From contig JAKFVZ010000755.1 of the NCBI GenBank assembly GCA_021732965.1, positions 1 to 13,157 of the forward strand: a stretch of 13,157 nt of DNA, read 5' to 3'. The notes beneath the pieces are model-generated. The model saw only the letters and a program-made list of their open reading frames with translations. It was not told the origin of the DNA and did not search any database. This document shows positions 6,901 through 13,029 of this stretch, in pieces. Origin of the DNA: Reyranella sp. Lineage in GTDB: Bacteria > Pseudomonadota > Alphaproteobacteria > Reyranellales > Reyranellaceae. Made by a program: the position numbers and the translations under genes. The first letter of the stretch is position 1. Every line of letters begins with the position of its first letter.

Positions 6901-8499
6901 GGTGAGGTTGTTGCCGGTGCTGGGCCCGGCCGGCACGGCGTAGTCGGCCGCGCCGGGGGCGAGGTAGTTGTCGATCGTGTAGGGCGCATAGAAATTCGTC
7001 GTCGTGCCCGGCACCGTGGTCATCTTCTCGGTCGCGGCGAAGGCCCAGAGGTCGATGTTGGAAACGTTGGTGCCGCTGGCGACGCTGCCGGTGAAGACGG
7101 GCAGCGTCACCGAGGTGTTGAAGTTCGCCGTCAGCGCATCGCCGTAGGCCGTGCCGTAGATGTTCGAATTGTCGAAGAAGATCTTGGCATAGGGATCGTA
7201 GTGCTGCCCGGTGAGGATCGTGCCGGTGGCGCGCGCGCCGTCGAACGCGTAGGTCGGATCCCAGTTGTAGTTCTGGTTGAGGTTGACGGTATAGCCCGGC
7301 GCGTTCGGGCTGTTCTCGCTGGCCGGGATCGACTTGCCGGTGCCGCCGTAGTAGCCCCCCGTGAAGCCGGTGAAGAGCTGGGTGAAGATGTCGCTCCACT
7401 GGTTGTTCAGACCGATGTTCATCTCACCGGTGGGCGTGTTGCCATCGATGTTGTACGGGTCCTGCAACGCCGAATCGCTGAACACGTAGGCTGAATCGGC
7501 CGCGAGGCCCGGCGAGTAGAGATTGCCCATCAGGCTGGATTCGCTGATGGCCAGGTATCCCCTGATCTGGCTCTGGGCGCTCGGCGACAGGATGAAGTAG
7601 TTGCCGTCGGCGAGATTGGGATTGCCCGAGACCGCCTGGAACGACAGCGCGTAATCGAAATAGCCCGGATTGTGATAGACGCCGCCCGCATCCTTGGCGC
7701 CGTTGTAATGGCCGACGATTTCGATGCCCGTGAGGGTGCTCACCGTGTTGAGATAGTCCTGCCAGTTTGCCGCCTGCCAGATGCTGGTGTAGTCGGGCGT
7801 CGTCGGGGGCGGATTGTACGGCGGCGCCTGGTCGCCATTGTCGGTCGCCGGCGTGATGGCGATCATGCCCAACGCCGCCAGCGTGCTGCCGGCCGGGAAA
7901 TTGATGACCGGCGCGGTGGAGCCCGGCTGCGGGACATTCGTGGCGGCAACGTCGATCTGCGAACCGATGTCGCCGGCGTCGTAGGCCGAGTTGTAGCCTC
8001 GCGCCAGGGTGACGCCGTCGACGATGGCGCTGATGCCGAACTGGTGGCCGAAGCTGTTGATGGCGCTGAGATCGGCGACGTCGCCCGTGCTGTTGGCCAG
8101 CGCGACCTCGAACGTGTCGTAGCTGAAATTGTAGGCGAAGGCGTTGGCCGGGTTGATGTTGCCTTCCGTGGTGCCGATCAGCGTCGTCAGGTCATTGGCC
8201 GTCGGCGTCGAGGTCGGGTTGCTCTGGATGATGAGGTAGATCTTGCCCCCCGAAACGGGGTTGGCCACCGAATCGGTGGTGAGCGCCAGGTCCCAGTCGG
8301 TCGTGCCGGTGGTGCTGTTGAAAGTGCCTCCGTTCGCCACACCATTCGATATGATGGTGGTGAAGGGCGAGGAAGAACCGGCCGCGCTGTAGCTGTTGTA
8401 CCAGAGATAGGCGTTGACGCCGTTGCCGCTGCCGTTCTGCGTGAGTTCCGACAGCAGAGCCGCCGACACGTGGTAGGTCAGATTCACCGGAACAGCCAT
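3964..8499 (-). CDS. Giant type I secreted protein with Tyr-rich repeats (paralogue 2)
   Basis: A 1511-residue protein with no cysteine and no Sec signal peptide, predicted to be exported by a type I secretion system. Start: MAVPVNLTYHV at 8499, preceded by a GGGGG ribosome binding site. Layout by residue: 1-850, a Gly/Asn/Thr/Tyr-rich, beta-type region of unknown family. It contains LYLI/IYLIIQS-type strands, NWQDYL, and a segment around Tyr417 reading YAFDGA, then DNSNIYGTAYGD. Next is an Ig-like stretch (VTPDVDGQW) and two 'DTAA'-type segments from 854. A Tyr-rich bipartite repeat block spans 973-1407 (about seven units), and the secretion module spans 1408-1511, with TGGGGTDIF and the C-terminus SDFLFV. 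It is homologous over its whole length to the 1371-aa protein encoded just upstream. The role is unknown; an adhesin, glycan-binding or glycan-degrading surface protein would fit. The N-terminal part faintly resembles GH64/thaumatin-like glucanases, but I cannot confirm this. Confidence 0.85.
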   Translation of the reverse strand: MAVPVNLTYHVSAALLSELTQNGSGNGVNAYLWYNSYSAAGSSSPFTTIISNGVANGGTFNSTTGTTDWDLALTTDSVANPVSGGKIYLIIQSNPTSTPTANDLTTLIGTTEGNINPANAFAYNFSYDTFEVALANSTGDVADLSAINSFGHQFGISAIVDGVTLARGYNSAYDAGDIGSQIDVAATNVPQPGSTAPVINFPAGSTLAALGMIAITPATDNGDQAPPYNPPPTTPDYTSIWQAANWQDYLNTVSTLTGIEIVGHYNGAKDAGGVYHNPGYFDYALSFQAVSGNPNLADGNYFILSPSAQSQIRGYLAISESSLMGNLYSPGLAADSAYVFSDSALQDPYNIDGNTPTGEMNIGLNNQWSDIFTQLFTGFTGGYYGGTGKSIPASENSPNAPGYTVNLNQNYNWDPTYAFDGARATGTILTGQHYDPYAKIFFDNSNIYGTAYGDALTANFNTSVTLPVFTGSVASGTNVSNIDLWAFAATEKMTTVPGTTTNFYAPYTIDNYLAPGAADYAVPAGPSTGNNLTIDLANNGMVVNPGAADIKLGIYLGSGQFQYVDLPSGADQNGGGPWQTWTITQDTSLPAGQQYAIESIPIPGNYSAVPPQPYIPYTSSDQVGSLSFDNLPAVASATNWYQLIVGGKTFNFYATLDGSSNVTAVAADGLAAVTQPTAGQPSISLSVVPGFMDSLPGSVMEAYSTATTLSTLPQPTAPVAGTLAGSVLTPLQTTAGQAVDTNSSVYLTAATELGFGWTGLSTAVNKPSWISAATNKIAASNLALVDAVDLATGLSATSWFVTPDVDGQWLTPTAFNFTDGAYAVTMTEMLSDQITPYGNASSPVYVVVSATGAISDTAARISGALDAYQAVAASLTSITITDGQPLTISLRDIGNDAQALALIPGGAYTLNVVDSSTTIMANIAALNGNAKVVGIGFTDATPPTLTFTDTQYTTTYSHAIGEMMGARSIAVTGVTGESYTSFTQNYTHGVLSNGGNGAGVLSLTQQFASNYTGGNITNAGTWEHDLDGMGRVVRDLYSGTASNGITVAEAALPAVYQTGGAEARDTFTSVEYDYANGVAAPMLSTFTFSNAGPAGSTGEIDVFDVNDKLISQTLTGFNPDIHGGVVATETTYALINGVQATTSTTNFYQYSIPVNSNHYTLAQETLDSSGNALKQVFSGLFGLRGEVFSSYEHDFLGGVHSGSRYISNALEGLSYTGVEVSTDADKNISQILFTGVTSQPYSSYAYEYSYENGAWGGGGVVGQTYFYTNVEGPSYSSYEANLDGTGAVTSYVYSGFTVTATQLYSSLEYFYSGGVATGAYTGYVTNIQGQAWTGEVHEFNTSKQLVSRLFTGVTDQTSTSYEYDYANGDGVLTGSTYYFTNVAGQAYSSYQYGYTAANALALEVYNMNDGSHRIIGSDISQTIDSIYDDLTTGGGGTDIFNFTPFFGQATITDFASGTDQIQLATSEFANFTYVQAHSSVVDGNTVIAGSNGDSITLQGVTTLQESDFLFV
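3967..4278 (-). other. Type I secretion C-terminal module of paralogue 2
   Basis: Residues 1408-1511. It starts NDGSH and carries one RTX-like half motif, GGGGTDIFNF. It continues with ITDFASGTDQIQL, YVQAHS, GNTVI and GDSITLQG, and ends QESDFLFV. This is the arrangement found at the end of many RTX/serralysin-type substrates: 'ITDF..G.D.I.L', then 'GNTVI', then an Asp followed by hydrophobic residues. The matching module of paralogue 1 is nearly identical, especially over the last 50 residues. Confidence 0.8.
4279..5583 (-). repeat. Tyr-rich bipartite protein repeats, about 7 units (paralogue 2)
   Basis: Residues 973-1407. Each unit has an A half such as SYEYDYANGDGVLTGSTYYF followed by TNV, and a B half such as EGPSYSSYEANLDGTGAV followed by a 'YSG' or 'FTG' ending. 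A halves can be placed at GESYTSF, DTFTSVEYDY, VVATETTYAL, EVFSSYEHDF, QPYSSYAYEY, TQLYSSLEYF and QTSTSYEYDY. The first three units are more degenerate than the last four. The alternation of Tyr-rich strands with 'LDxxG' or 'ANG' turns suggests stacked beta hairpins, loosely like YD/RHS repeats but with a different consensus. Confidence 0.75.
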
Positions 8500-8502
8500 C
8501 TA

Positions 8503-8507
8503 CCCCC
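8503..8507 (-). promoter_or_regulatory. Ribosome binding site of paralogue 2
   Basis: GGGGG on the minus strand, 3 nt (TAG) before the ATG of the 1511-aa gene. A similar G-run precedes the start chosen for the other paralogue. Confidence 0.5.
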
Positions 8508-8513
8508 GCTTTT

Positions 8514-8527
8514 CGCTCCGTGGAGCG
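8514..8527. repeat. Short palindrome upstream of paralogue 2
   Basis: CGCTCC (8514-8519) and GGAGCG (8522-8527) are inverted around GT. The element lies just upstream of the G-run ribosome binding site. It could be an operator half-site pair or chance. The remainder of the 8528-8614 gap shows nothing I recognise. Confidence 0.3.
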
Positions 8528-8614
8528 ATGCTGATTCTCGGCATCTGTATGACGCTGCCGGAACCAGTCCGTCAACGCGTTCGAATGCAAACGGAGATTG
8601 ATTCTTCGCAATGC

Positions 8615-8640
8615 CCTCACGCGCATCTGAGCGCGTGAGG
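8615..8640 (-). terminator. Hairpin after the 1371-aa gene
   Basis: Perfect 10-bp stem: cctcacgcgc at 8615-8624 pairs with gcgcgtgagg at 8631-8640, with a 6-nt loop. It starts 11 nt past the stop of the 1371-aa gene. No U-run follows on the minus strand. The placement matches the hairpin after the other giant gene, though the stem sequence differs. It would reduce or stop read-through into paralogue 2. Confidence 0.6.
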
Positions 8641-8651
8641 TGCGCAAGCAC

Positions 8652-11600
8652 CTACGCGAAGAGAAAGTCGGACTCCTGCAAGGTGGTGATGCCCTGCAGC
8701 GCGATGCTGTCGCCGTTGCTGCCGACGATGACGGTATTGCCCCCGGCAACGGTGCTATGGGCCTGGACGTAGGCGAAGTCCGCGAACTCGGAGGTCGGCA
8801 GCGTGATCGTGTCGCCCTCACCCGCGTTGAAGTCGGTGATGACGGAGGTGCCGAAGAACGGCGCATAGACGAAGCTGTCGGCGCCGCTGCCGCCGGTCAT
8901 CACGTCGTCGAAGATGCTGTTGAGCGTCTGCGGCGTCGACAGCAGACCTTTGATCGTATGGCTGCCGTCGTTCATGTTGTAGATCGCCTGCGCCTCGGTC
9001 GAGACACCGCTGGTCACGACGTAGTCGAGCTGGTAGCTCGCATACTCCTGGTTCTGTACGTTGGTGAAGTAGTGCGTGATGCCGGTGACCACTCCGTTGC
9101 CGCCCGCATATTCGTACTCGTAGGCCGAGTAGGCCTGGCCTGTGACACCGGTGAAGGTCTCGCCGATCTTCTGGCCCGTCGCGTTCAGTTCGACCACGTA
9201 GCCGGTGTAGTTCTGGCCGATGATGTCGGTCTGATAATAGGTCTGGCCGGTCAGGACACCGTTGGCATAGTCGTTCGCCCACGAAGAGTAAAGTTGCGTC
9301 GTGGTGACCTGACCACCGGTGAAGAGGTCCTGGATCAGGTTGCCGCCGGCATCGAGCTGCTGCATATGGCCGGTGTAGTTCTGGCCCACGATGTCGGTGA
9401 AGTAGTACTTCTGGCCCACGAAGTGGCTGCCGGTGCTGTTGATGATGTAGTCGTCCTCGTAGGACGAATAGAGCTGGGTCTTGACGCCGCTGTAGTAGAG
9501 GCGGGTCGTCAGCCCGTTCTCGTCGAGGTCGTGCTGGTAGTTCGTGTAGGCCTGCCCCTGCACGTTGGCGAAGAAGTACTTCTGTCCGATCAATCCGTTG
9601 TTGGGCAGCGCGGTGGAATAGCCGGCGGCATAGTCGTATTCGTAGGCGTGGTAGGCCTGACCGGTCACGCCGGTGAAGGTGTAGTTCAGCAGCCGGTTCG
9701 AACCGTCATAGGCCACTTCGTAGCCGGTATAGGCTTGGCCGGTGATGCCGGTGTGGAAGTACTGCGCGCCCGTCAGTTCGTTGTCGTCGTTGTAGTCGTA
9801 GGCCATCGACGAATAGGCCTGCCCTGTCACGCTCATCAGGAAGCTGTGGGCGCCGGTCATCTTGTCGATCGCCGCGCCGTTCGCCTGGTAGTCGGTGTAG
9901 GCGATCTGCAGCACCGATTCGCCCACGTCCGTGAACTCGATCTGTTGCACGTGGGTGTTGCTGGAAAGCGCACTGAGGGCGGCGGCCACATTGCCCGCCT
10001 TGTCCTGCACGATGAGCTGGTAGGGCGAGAGGTCGGCATTCTGCGTCACGGCAAGCGCCGCGGCATCGCCGGTGATCTGCCCCACCGTGACGGTGAGCGC
10101 CTCGTTGTCGGAGATGGTGATCGAGGTCGGCAGGTTGGCGCCGTAGGCATCGAGGTCGGCCGAGATGTCGGCCGCCGTGTCGGTGATGGCGCCGTTCGCC
10201 GTCACGCCGGTCACGGTGAGCGTTAGCGCCACGCTGGGCGGCCCGTAGGCCGTGACGCCGTCGGCCAGCAGCTCCTGCATCGTCACCGAATAGGTGCCGT
10301 TGCCCAGCGTCGCCGTCGTCGTGGTCTGCCAGCGTCCGTCGAGATCCGGCGTCGCCTGCAGCACGCCCTGGAAGCTGCCGCCGCTGGTCTGGGTAATCTG
10401 GACCTGCGCGATGTGCCCGGGAACGATCTGGTTCGTGTACTGCGAGGTCAGACCGTACACGGTAATGCCGCCGGTGGGCGTCGCGGTCGAGTTCGTCGGC
10501 GTGCCCGTATGCGTGCCGTTGTTGGTGCCGGTCCAGCCGAAAGCCAGCGCCTGCTCGCCCGTGATCGAAACCGAGGGCGGCAGCGACGACGGAATATTGC
10601 TCTGAGTGGGCATGCCGGTGCCGTTCTGCTGATCGAAGGCCGTGAAGGCCCCACCGCTCAAGGTGCCGACGATGGGCGCCGCCGCGGGCTGGTTCAGCGA
10701 GGCGCCGCCGGCATAGGCGAAAGTCAGCATCTCGACCGGCGCCGACCGGTACTCGTTGAGATCGATCTCGAGGTTGCTTGAAGTGAGACTGTTGGGATTG
10801 ATGTTGGCGCCGCCCGCGACCGCCACGTCGAAGATCGTGTCCTCGATGTCGCCGGGCGTCGTCGAGGCGGCGGTCGTATAGAATTCGTAGACCTTCTGGC
10901 GGCCCTCGAGATCGGAGAGCACGAGCTGATACCAGCCAATGTCGCCCTGCGCGACGGTGCTGGCGACGGGAAGGCCTGCGATGCCGAAGGTGCCCAGCGA
11001 GTTGGTGCTGGTCGCGATGGTCCAGGCGCCGGGCGATCCGCTGAAGGTATAGGTCTGCCAGAGGTTGCCGCCGGTCGGCAGGGTCACGTACTCGAACTGC
11101 CCGTGGCCGTTGCCGTCCTTGCCGATGTAGATGCCGAGCTGGACGGTGAGATCGGGCCGCAGCAGCGCCGACCCGTCTCTGCCGACGACATTGAGATAGA
11201 GCGCGCTCGTCGTGTCGGGAATCAGATAGTCGGTCTGGGTGGTGGCCGGTGGCAGGAACGGCCCGCCGGTGGGCGCCGTATAGTTCGGCGCCGTCTCCTG
11301 CGATCCATAGACGTAGAGGTTGATGTTGCCGACGTTGTTGGCCGGCGAGGTGCCAGACACGCCGGGCTGGCCGAGCGGGATCAGCGGACCGGGCGTGATG
11401 TCGACCGACAGGTTGTCGGAGAAAGCCGAGCCGTAGACATTGGAATTGTAGAAGAAGTATTCGCTGTAGGCGTCGAAGTGGATGTAGGACGGCTTGGGCG
11501 AAACAGTCAGGTCACGGTAGTTGTCGAACGCGTAAGCCGCATCCCAGTTCGCGTTGCTGTTGAGGTTGATGCTCTGGGCCGCCCAGTTGCTCGGCCCGTA

Positions 11601-12767
11601 GGTGCCGCCGTTGTAGGGGTTGGACTGATTGGCGACGGTCGCCCAGTAGCCCGCGGTGAAGCCGGTGAATACCTGCGTGAGGACGTTGCCGAACTGGTCG
11701 TTGGTACCGCCCGGCGTGACGAAAATGGTGTCCGCCGAGCCCGGCGGGCTGCCGCTGCCGGGAACGGTGAAGGGCTGCGTCAGGTAGGGATCTTCGTAGA
11801 TGTAGAGACTGCCCTGACCCGCCGAATAGAGGTTGGACTGCAGGTCGGCCGCGCTGATCACCATCCAGGCCTTGGTCTGGCTGTCCTCTTTCGGACTGAA
11901 CACGAAATACTGGCCCTGGCTGCCCCAGGTGCCGTTGCCCAGCTGGACCGACTGGATCTTGTAGGAATAGTACTGGCCGTTGTGCCAGACGCCGTTGGCA
12001 TCGACTTCACCGTTGGTCGATCCCGACAGCAGCAGGTCGCGCTGCGCGGCGAAGCCCTCGGTGACGTAATCCTGCCAGTCCGAATCGGGGTAGAGGTTGC
12101 CGCCGCCCATCTGGATGTTCGATGGCGAGATCACCATCATGTTCTGGCCGGCCAGCTCGCCGCCATTGTAGGTCAGCGTGTTCGACGGGGTGGCACCGTT
12201 GTCGAGCGCCGTGAATGTCGCCTGCTGCGTCTGTCCGTAGCCGCGATACTGCGTCGTGCCGTCGCTGTAGCTCACGGCCAGCTGGGTATTGAGCGCGTAA
12301 CCCGGGATCGCCGTCAGGTCGCCTGCGTCTCCGCCCTTTCCGAGCAGCGAGTACTCGAACTGCGCGTAACCGTACTGGTACGTGGACACGTTGATCGCGA
12401 TATCGGCTTCGGCGGTGATCAGCGTGGTGAGGTCGTTGGCATGGTCGCTGGTGCCGGGATTCGTCAGCGGCTCGCTCTGCACGATCAGGTAGAGGGCCGC
12501 GCCGTTGGCCGTCGTCGTCGTGGTGTTGGTGAGGTCTATGGTGACGGTATAGGTGTTCGTGGAGCTGTCCAGGGTGCCGTTCTGGAGCTGGCCGCCATCG
12601 ATCAGGGTCGTGAAGTTCTGGTCGCCGGAGGGCGGTGCGCTGTTCCAGAGATAGGCCCAGACGCCGGTATAGTTGGAACCGGTCTGGCCGCCCGATTGTC
12701 CCGTGACTTCCGTGATGAAGGCATCTGACATCTGAAAAGTCAGCGTCACCGGCGGCGGAGTGGCCAT
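8652..12767 (-). CDS. Giant type I secreted protein with Tyr-rich repeats (paralogue 1)
   Basis: A 1371-residue protein, cysteine-free, without a Sec signal, predicted to leave the cell by type I secretion. I start it at ATG 12767 (MATPPPVTLTF), not at the upstream ATG 12827. The inner start aligns with paralogue 2's MAVPVNLTYHV, has a GGGGG ribosome binding site, and removes a non-homologous 20-residue leader holding the only Cys. By residue: 1-860, a beta-type unknown region with ALYLIVQSEP, DWQDYV and, from about Tyr412, YAFDNYRD then YNSNVYGSAFSDNL. An Ig-like stretch (ATPDLDGRW) follows, then 'DTAA' segments from 861 (ITDTAADIS, and later DKAGNVAAAL). Tyr-rich repeats occupy 979-1265 (five units) and the secretion module 1266-1371, with GGSGADSF at 1292-1299 and the end SDFLFA. 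Its function is unknown; it is probably a surface or extracellular glycan-associated protein. It forms a tandem duplicate with the next gene. Confidence 0.86.
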   Translation of the reverse strand: MATPPPVTLTFQMSDAFITEVTGQSGGQTGSNYTGVWAYLWNSAPPSGDQNFTTLIDGGQLQNGTLDSSTNTYTVTIDLTNTTTTTANGAALYLIVQSEPLTNPGTSDHANDLTTLITAEADIAINVSTYQYGYAQFEYSLLGKGGDAGDLTAIPGYALNTQLAVSYSDGTTQYRGYGQTQQATFTALDNGATPSNTLTYNGGELAGQNMMVISPSNIQMGGGNLYPDSDWQDYVTEGFAAQRDLLLSGSTNGEVDANGVWHNGQYYSYKIQSVQLGNGTWGSQGQYFVFSPKEDSQTKAWMVISAADLQSNLYSAGQGSLYIYEDPYLTQPFTVPGSGSPPGSADTIFVTPGGTNDQFGNVLTQVFTGFTAGYWATVANQSNPYNGGTYGPSNWAAQSINLNSNANWDAAYAFDNYRDLTVSPKPSYIHFDAYSEYFFYNSNVYGSAFSDNLSVDITPGPLIPLGQPGVSGTSPANNVGNINLYVYGSQETAPNYTAPTGGPFLPPATTQTDYLIPDTTSALYLNVVGRDGSALLRPDLTVQLGIYIGKDGNGHGQFEYVTLPTGGNLWQTYTFSGSPGAWTIATSTNSLGTFGIAGLPVASTVAQGDIGWYQLVLSDLEGRQKVYEFYTTAASTTPGDIEDTIFDVAVAGGANINPNSLTSSNLEIDLNEYRSAPVEMLTFAYAGGASLNQPAAAPIVGTLSGGAFTAFDQQNGTGMPTQSNIPSSLPPSVSITGEQALAFGWTGTNNGTHTGTPTNSTATPTGGITVYGLTSQYTNQIVPGHIAQVQITQTSGGSFQGVLQATPDLDGRWQTTTTATLGNGTYSVTMQELLADGVTAYGPPSVALTLTVTGVTANGAITDTAADISADLDAYGANLPTSITISDNEALTVTVGQITGDAAALAVTQNADLSPYQLIVQDKAGNVAAALSALSSNTHVQQIEFTDVGESVLQIAYTDYQANGAAIDKMTGAHSFLMSVTGQAYSSMAYDYNDDNELTGAQYFHTGITGQAYTGYEVAYDGSNRLLNYTFTGVTGQAYHAYEYDYAAGYSTALPNNGLIGQKYFFANVQGQAYTNYQHDLDENGLTTRLYYSGVKTQLYSSYEDDYIINSTGSHFVGQKYYFTDIVGQNYTGHMQQLDAGGNLIQDLFTGGQVTTTQLYSSWANDYANGVLTGQTYYQTDIIGQNYTGYVVELNATGQKIGETFTGVTGQAYSAYEYEYAGGNGVVTGITHYFTNVQNQEYASYQLDYVVTSGVSTEAQAIYNMNDGSHTIKGLLSTPQTLNSIFDDVMTGGSGADSFVYAPFFGTSVITDFNAGEGDTITLPTSEFADFAYVQAHSTVAGGNTVIVGSNGDSIALQGITTLQESDFLFA
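8655..8972 (-). other. Type I secretion C-terminal module of paralogue 1
   Basis: Residues 1266-1371. It begins NDGSHTIKG and has one RTX-like motif (TGGSGADSFVY). It then reads VITDFNAGEGDTITL, AYVQAHS, GNTVIVGSNGDSI and LQGITTLQESDFLFA. A single Ca-binding type motif instead of a long RTX array is notable for a protein this size. The module shares most residues with that of paralogue 2. Confidence 0.8.
8973..9833 (-). repeat. Tyr-rich bipartite protein repeats, 5 units (paralogue 1)
   Basis: Residues 979-1265. A halves are VTGQAYSSMAYDY, TGQAYHAYEYDY, KTQLYSSYEDDY, TTQLYSSWANDY and TGQAYSAYEYEY. Each is followed by 'TG' or 'GQ' plus KYYF/TYYQ-like strands and '[TA][ND][VI]'. B halves are GQAYTGYEVAYDGS, GQAYTNYQHDLDENG, GQNYTGHMQQLDAGG and GQNYTGYVVELNATG, closing with 'FTGV' or 'YSGV'. 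The last B half (NQEYASYQLDY) runs into the secretion module. At the DNA level the GQAYSS codons recur as near-identical tracts (for example around 9128 and 9815), so recombination between units is possible. Confidence 0.8.
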
Positions 12768-12772
12768 TCTAT

Positions 12773-12777
12773 CCCCC
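12773..12777 (-). promoter_or_regulatory. Ribosome binding site deciding the start of paralogue 1
   Basis: GGGGG in CAGGGGGATAGA, 5 nt before the ATG at 12765-12767. The upstream in-frame ATG at 12827 has no comparable site. Confidence 0.6.
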
Positions 12778-12826
12778 TGCGAATCGAACGAAGACGATGA
12801 CCCGTTCCGGTTTCCCGCACAGGCCA

Positions 12827-12876
12827 ACGGGGTCTCCCGTCAGCAACTGCCCCCAGGCGGGAGTCTGAAACCCCGT
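12827..12876 (-). promoter_or_regulatory. Two-stage stem-loop in the leader of paralogue 1
   Basis: Outer arms acggggt (12827-12833) and accccgt (12870-12876) pair perfectly. Directly inside them, ctcccg (12834-12839) pairs with cgggag (12858-12863). A 6-nt bulge (12864-12869) lies on one side and an 18-nt loop in the middle. It would form in the 5' leader of the giant-gene mRNA if transcription starts in the AT-rich patch upstream. Confidence 0.4.
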
Positions 12877-12976
12877 GAGGGCAAAGGCAATACGTTCACT
12901 GACGAACGGAAATTAAATCTCTGTAACCAAACAGTCCCGCCCGAAATCAGCGCTGGCAATGGCGACCGCAGCGGCG

Positions 12977-13019
12977 GCATTCTGCTCCCGGAATTCCCGT
13001 CGGCCGGGAACAGGAATGC
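12977..13019 (+). promoter_or_regulatory. Imperfect palindrome abutting the ribosome binding site of the right-edge gene
   Basis: gcattctgctcccgg (12977-12991) pairs with ccgggaacaggaatgc (13004-13019), with one mismatch and one extra base. The ribosome binding site AGGA (13020-13023) begins at the very next base. An alternative inner fold pairs ttcccg (12994-12999) with cgggaa (13005-13010). It could be an operator or a translation-controlling leader hairpin. Confidence 0.4.
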
Positions 13020-13029
13020 AGGATCACAG

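Larger units (their letters stand above)
12768..13029. promoter_or_regulatory. Divergent intergenic region, 262 nt
   Basis: This gap separates the minus-strand giant gene from the plus-strand gene at 13030 and should hold both promoters. Its only AT-rich patch is about 12907-12932 (gaaattaaatctctgtaacc), the likeliest promoter zone, but I see no convincing -35/-10 pair. Next to it is a small inverted repeat, CGTTC (12893-12897) with GAACG (12904-12908). Two larger palindromes flank the patch and are listed separately. A minus-strand open frame from 13127 to 12840 crosses here and is not supported. Confidence 0.4.

Noticed and set aside
4975..7494. Long + strand open frame (839 codons) antisense to paralogue 2; similar frames at 7672-8601, 8640-10226 and 11103-12728
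   Set aside because: The predicted proteins are Arg/Val/Gly-rich with no domain pattern and lie fully antisense to the well-supported giant genes. Such frames arise from GC-rich codon use on the other strand.
8973..9833. CRISPR or tandem DNA repeat array
   Set aside because: The regularity is at the protein level within one reading frame. Units vary in length and sequence, with no constant repeat and spacer.
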